Below are positions 60,684 to 64,000 of a stretch of DNA of 64,000 nucleotides, one piece after another. The stretch spans positions 930,001 through 994,000 of the forward strand of contig NZ_BKAU01000005.1 in the NCBI RefSeq assembly GCF_007992715.1, read 5' to 3'. The notes beneath the pieces were generated by a model, which saw only the letters and a program-made list of their open reading frames with translations, was not told the origin of the DNA and did not search any database. The translations under genes were made by a program, and so were the position numbers. Numbering within the stretch: the first letter of the stretch is position 1; each line of letters starts with the position of its first letter. Source of the stretch: Chitinophaga cymbidii (lineage in GTDB: Bacteria; Bacteroidota; Bacteroidia; Chitinophagales; Chitinophagaceae).

Positions 60684-62582
60684 ATGGCAGATAACAAAGA
60701 CCTTTTCAATGCCTATACCGAGGATTCCATACGGTCGCTGGACTGGCGGGAGCACATCCGGCTGCGCCCCGGTATGTACATTGGCAAGCTCGGGGATGGC
60801 AGCAGCATGGACGATGGCATCTACATACTGATCAAGGAAGTGGTGGATAACTGTATTGACGAGCACATGATGGGCTTCGGCAAGCAGATTGACATCAAGG
60901 TGTCCGAGCACAGCGTGACGGTGCGTGATTTCGGTCGCGGTATTCCCCTGGGCAAGGTGGTGGACGTGGTGAGCAAGATCAATACCGGCGCGAAATATGA
61001 CAGTAAAGCCTTTCAGAAATCCGTGGGATTGAATGGTGTGGGTACCAAAGCAGTGAACGCGCTTTCCAGCTATTTCAAAGTAAGCTCCTTCCGCGAAGGC
61101 AAGGCCAAGGTGGCCGAGTTTGAGCGGGGAATACTCATAAAGGAACATAAAGAAGCCCCCACCACCGAAGGCAATGGCACACTGGTGACCTTCACGCCCG
61201 ACGATACCGTTTTCAAAAACTATCATTATATCCCCGATTTCCTGGAAAACCAGATATGGAACTACTGTTTCCTGAACGCGGGGCTCACGGTCAACTTCAA
61301 CGGACAGAAATATTTATCCAAAAACGGCCTGCTGGACCTTTTGCAGCGCAAAACAAATCCTGACGATCTGCGCTACCCGATCATCCACCTTCGCGGAGAA
61401 GACATTGAAGTGGCGATCACCCATGAAAATCAATACGGAGAAGAATATTATTCCTTCGTAAACGGTCAGCATACGACCCAGGGCGGCACGCATCTCGCGG
61501 CATTCCGCGAAGCATTCGTGAAAACCGTCCGCGATTTTTACAAAAAGGATTACGACGCCACGGATATCCGCGCTTCCATCTGCGCCGCCATTGCCGTGCG
61601 CGTGCAGGAGCCGGTGTTCGAAAGCCAGACCAAGACCAAGCTCGGTTCCCTCGCCGTGGCGGAAGGCGGCCAGTCCATGAAAGCCTTTGTGCTGGAATTC
61701 CTGTCCAAACAGCTGGATGATTACCTGCACAAGAACAGCGCCGTTGCCGATGCCCTGAAGAAACGCATCGAGCAGAGTGAAAGAGAAAGAAAAGAACTGG
61801 CCGGCATCAAGAAGCTCGCCAATGAAAGAGCCAAAAAAGCCAATCTTCATAATAAAAAGCTGCGCGACTGCCGCGTTCACCTGAACGAAGAGTACACCGG
61901 CAAGGCAAAAGAAGAAATGGGCAGCCGGCAGAAAGAAACCACCATCTTTATTACCGAAGGCGATTCCGCGAGCGGCTCCATCACAAAATCCCGCAACGTG
62001 GAAACCCAGGCCGTATTCAGTCTCCGCGGTAAGCCGCTGAACTGCTACGGGCTGACCAAAAAAGTGGTGTATGAAAATGAAGAGTTCAACCTCCTGCAGC
62101 ATGCGCTGAACATAGAAGAAGGGCTGGAAGGGCTGCGGTACAATAATATTGTCATCGCCACCGATGCGGACGTAGACGGCATGCACATCCGCCTGCTCAT
62201 GCTCACCTTCTTCCTGCAGTTCTTCCCCGACCTGGTGAAGAACGGCCACGTGTACATCCTGGAAACGCCGCTGTTCCGCGTGCGCAACAAGCAGCAGACC
62301 ATCTACTGCTACAGTGAAGAGGAAAAGCAGAAAGCTGTGAGAAAACTCGGCGGAAAACCGGAGATCACCCGCTTTAAAGGGCTGGGCGAAATATCCCCCG
62401 AAGAGTTCGGTCAGTTCATTGGCGATGATATGCGCAAGGCGCCGATCATTCCTTCGCAGGACATGCCGGTAGCCAAGATACTGGAATACTACATGGGCAA
62501 GAACACGCAGCAGCGGCAGGACTTCATCATCAACAACCTCCGGTATGAAAAGGATCTGACGGAAGCCGAGGTTGAAAATTAA
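60684..62582 (+). CDS. parE: DNA topoisomerase IV subunit B (GyrB/ParE-type ATPase)
   Basis: 632 residues. GHKL ATPase with [19 protein letters not shown] (ATP-Mg Asn), FGRGIPLG and [15 protein letters not shown]; the transducer domain follows; the TOPRIM domain has [11 protein letters not shown] and [12 protein letters not shown], with the C-terminal [12 protein letters not shown]. The length without a large GyrB insert and the linked parC gene point to topoisomerase IV instead of gyrase. The ATG at 60684 ([11 protein letters not shown]) is preferred to the in-frame TTG at 60639. First gene of the parE-DUF1835-cupin-parC unit. Confidence 0.93.
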   Translation: MADNKDLFNAYTEDSIRSLDWREHIRLRPGMYIGKLGDGSSMDDGIYILIKEVVDNCIDEHMMGFGKQIDIKVSEHSVTVRDFGRGIPLGKVVDVVSKINTGAKYDSKAFQKSVGLNGVGTKAVNALSSYFKVSSFREGKAKVAEFERGILIKEHKEAPTTEGNGTLVTFTPDDTVFKNYHYIPDFLENQIWNYCFLNAGLTVNFNGQKYLSKNGLLDLLQRKTNPDDLRYPIIHLRGEDIEVAITHENQYGEEYYSFVNGQHTTQGGTHLAAFREAFVKTVRDFYKKDYDATDIRASICAAIAVRVQEPVFESQTKTKLGSLAVAEGGQSMKAFVLEFLSKQLDDYLHKNSAVADALKKRIEQSERERKELAGIKKLANERAKKANLHNKKLRDCRVHLNEEYTGKAKEEMGSRQKETTIFITEGDSASGSITKSRNVETQAVFSLRGKPLNCYGLTKKVVYENEEFNLLQHALNIEEGLEGLRYNNIVIATDADVDGMHIRLLMLTFFLQFFPDLVKNGHVYILETPLFRVRNKQQTIYCYSEEEKQKAVRKLGGKPEITRFKGLGEISPEEFGQFIGDDMRKAPIIPSQDMPVAKILEYYMGKNTQQRQDFIINNLRYEKDLTEAEVEN

Positions 62583-62600
62583 AAATGGCGATCAATTTAT

Positions 62601-63452
62601 ATGATATTACATATTGTATTCGGACAATCATCCGTAGCTAACCTCAAAGCTGCATTTGAGCTGGACCCGCAGCTGGAAGGAGAGATATTGTGTTTTGAAG
62701 ATGACCTGGCCGTAGGCCCCCTGTTCATCCTGGACACGCCGGAAGGCCGCAGCGCCCGGCGCAACTGGTGGCATATGCTGCAGGAAGTGCCGCAACCCGT
62801 ACTGGCGGAAGGCGAGGAGCCCGCGCCGCCCGAAGATCCGGTGCGCTCCCTGAAAGCAAGGCTGCGCGAGGAAGAAGAGCTGGAAGTGTGGATATGGGCA
62901 GGGCAAAATGCCTGCGACGTTTGTGGATATTACTGGCTGATCAGCCAGCTGGACCGCTTTTCAGGACGCATCCACCTCATCTATCTCAACAACCTTCCTT
63001 TCCTCAACGAAAAGAACGCGGTATTCTATCCCACCCATCTGCACCAGATATTGCCGAAAGAATTCCTCAAAGCCAAAAAGCTGGCCCGCGAGGTATCCCT
63101 GGCGGAGTTTGAGCTGGACGGCGAGGAATGGCATCGCATGATGAACGAGAACGCCGGCGTACGCTTGCTGGAAGGCGGTAAGAAGATAAGGGGGGAAGCG
63201 GCATCGTATTACGACAAAGAGCTGCTGCAGCAGCTGACCAAAGAATTTCAGAAAGCGAACAAGGTGATCGGGCAGGTCACCGGCAAACTCAAATATCCAG
63301 TAATGGACCAGTACCTTGCCTGGCGGCTGAAAGAGCTGATCAGGGAAGAAAAAGCGGAAAGCCGGGGAGAACTGAAAACAATGCGCGATTTTGAAGTAAA
63401 ATTACCCGGCGGCGGCGAAGAAGAAGCCGCGCCCGCGGAGGAAAATGCATAA
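62601..63452 (+). CDS. DUF1835 domain protein
   Basis: 283 residues. N-terminal DUF1835 (MILHIVFGQSSVANLKAAF; CFEDDLAVGPL; WIWAGQNACDVCGYYWLI), then DUF3658-like helical part (PAEFLKAKKLA-type segment), and an acidic C-terminal tail rich in Glu/Ala. No function is known. It lies 18 nt after parE and 2 nt before the cupin gene, placed inside the topoisomerase IV operon. Confidence 0.85.
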   Translation: MILHIVFGQSSVANLKAAFELDPQLEGEILCFEDDLAVGPLFILDTPEGRSARRNWWHMLQEVPQPVLAEGEEPAPPEDPVRSLKARLREEEELEVWIWAGQNACDVCGYYWLISQLDRFSGRIHLIYLNNLPFLNEKNAVFYPTHLHQILPKEFLKAKKLAREVSLAEFELDGEEWHRMMNENAGVRLLEGGKKIRGEAASYYDKELLQQLTKEFQKANKVIGQVTGKLKYPVMDQYLAWRLKELIREEKAESRGELKTMRDFEVKLPGGGEEEAAPAEENA

Positions 63453-63454
63453 TT

Positions 63455-63871
63455 ATGGCAGCGATCATCATCACACCGCTGGAATTGCGCGGATCGGACG
63501 AAAGAGGCAGCAACTACGACTGGGAAACCTTCCGTACCGGCAATTTCATCCTCTGCTACCGTAACGCTGGCTCCAGCAGCGGGCAGCATTATCACGAAGG
63601 GAAAAGCGATTATAAGAACCCCGAGATCATGTACCTGCTGAGCGGAAAAGCCGCCATCCACTGGTGCCCGCTGGATGAGGAGCAGCTGCGGACAGATATG
63701 ATTGAAGCGCCCGCCAGGATAGAGATACCCGTGCGTATCTGGCATGAGCTGGAAGCGGTCACCGATTGCGCTTTCATTGAACTGAACACATTGGACGATG
63801 TAAAGGCCGATTCGGTGAGGGTTTGGCGCCATGAACTGAAAGACCGGTTAAACATAAAAACAGGTAATTAA
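63455..63871 (+). CDS. cupin-fold protein of unknown function
   Basis: 138 residues. Beta-rich protein with cupin-like metal-ligand spacing: GQHYHEGKSDYKNPEIMYLL in the first half and RIWHELEAV in the second. It starts 2 nt after DUF1835 and ends 4 nt before parC, so it is surely co-transcribed with the topoisomerase IV genes. The role is unknown. Confidence 0.78.
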   Translation: MAAIIITPLELRGSDERGSNYDWETFRTGNFILCYRNAGSSSGQHYHEGKSDYKNPEIMYLLSGKAAIHWCPLDEEQLRTDMIEAPARIEIPVRIWHELEAVTDCAFIELNTLDDVKADSVRVWRHELKDRLNIKTGN

Positions 63872-63875
63872 CACT

Positions 63876-64000
63876 ATGAGTAATATAAACGGATCACCAG
63901 ACGAATCCCTGCACAGCACAGCGCATTTGGATGAGAAGTACAAGGACTGGTTCCTGGATTACGCCTCGTACGTGATCCTCGAGCGCGCGGTGCCCGGAGT
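63876..64000 (+). CDS. parC: DNA topoisomerase IV subunit A (3' end outside the window)
   Basis: Only the first 41 codons are in the window. After a Ser/Asp/His-rich lead comes the GyrA/ParC N-terminal segment KDWFLDYASYVILERAVPG. The frame is open at the window edge. It starts 4 nt after the cupin gene; with parE upstream, parC is the natural identity. A gyrA label cannot be strictly excluded from this short piece. Confidence 0.85.
   Translation, partial: MSNINGSPDESLHSTAHLDEKYKDWFLDYASYVILERAVPG

Noticed and set aside
1-64000. CRISPR arrays, insertion sequences, prophage or integrase genes
   Set aside because: No regularly spaced repeats, transposase, integrase or phage structural genes were seen on either strand.

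Overview
The window reads as a chromosomal segment of a Bacteroidota bacterium, most likely a Chitinophagaceae (Chitinophaga-like) species. This rests on gene content and order, not on a database search: rpmB-rpmG-DUF4295-ftsY-rimO synteny, DUF4294, DUF5723, a YCF48-type propeller, a tricorn-like protease, a bacillithiol enzyme, Y_Y_Y-domain sensor kinases, recurrent TTTG-N19/20-TAnnTTTG promoter signals, and few Shine-Dalgarno sites. No insertion sequence, prophage, integrase or CRISPR array was seen. Coding density is high, with several genes touching or overlapping by 4 nt.

Layout. 1-5556: the membrane arm of respiratory complex I (nuoJ partial, K, L, M, N). 5680-7233: two exported ferritin-like proteins. 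7384-10629: a tricorn-like protease. 10813-14216: a solitary HigA-type regulator, aspartate kinase, fructose-bisphosphatase and a CAP-domain lipoprotein. 14338-16226: ABC ATPase, DinB/YfiT-like protein, Nudix hydrolase. 16261-17486 (minus): LemA and a lipoprotein. 17642-20394: a TPR histidine kinase and LytTR regulator. 20399-27112 (minus): folC, DUF5723, TonB, radical SAM protein, membrane protein, ureohydrolase.

27247-30232: cytochrome c maturation genes ccmE (CxxxY variant) and ccmF. 30310-34497: alpha/beta hydrolase, DUF4294, and a divergent SGNH esterase/alpha-L-fucosidase pair. 34596-37180: bshB1 (bacillithiol synthesis) and an AhpC/AhpD peroxide-reduction pair, with three very small candidate genes or leaders nearby. 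37297-45465: rpmB, rpmG, DUF4295, ftsY, a JmjC-like oxygenase, rimO, a DEAD-box helicase and glgB. 45761-50676: DUF4382 lipoprotein, MORN-type protein, hybrid histidine kinase, VOC protein, AraC regulator. 50731-50801: tRNA-Cys. 50808-55891 (minus): sterol desaturase-like hydroxylase, GH31 glucosidase, YCF48 propeller. 56007-59849: a large Reg_prop/Y_Y_Y sensor kinase with its LuxR-type regulator. 60046-60384 (minus): two tiny membrane proteins. 60684-64000: topoisomerase IV parE, a DUF1835 protein, a cupin and the 5' end of parC.

Together these are mostly core functions: respiration and cytochrome c assembly, thiol and peroxide homeostasis, translation and SRP targeting, chromosome topology and glycogen/alpha-glucan handling, with several two-component systems interleaved. 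I did not find a clearly novel multi-gene system. The points most worth a second look are the CxxxY CcmE, the 14-codon ORF with an unusually strong ribosome binding site upstream of ahpC, the JmjC oxygenase inside the ftsY-rimO cluster, the DUF1835/cupin genes between parE and parC, the tRNA-Cys acceptor stem, the toxin-less HigA, and the hidden small membrane proteins.
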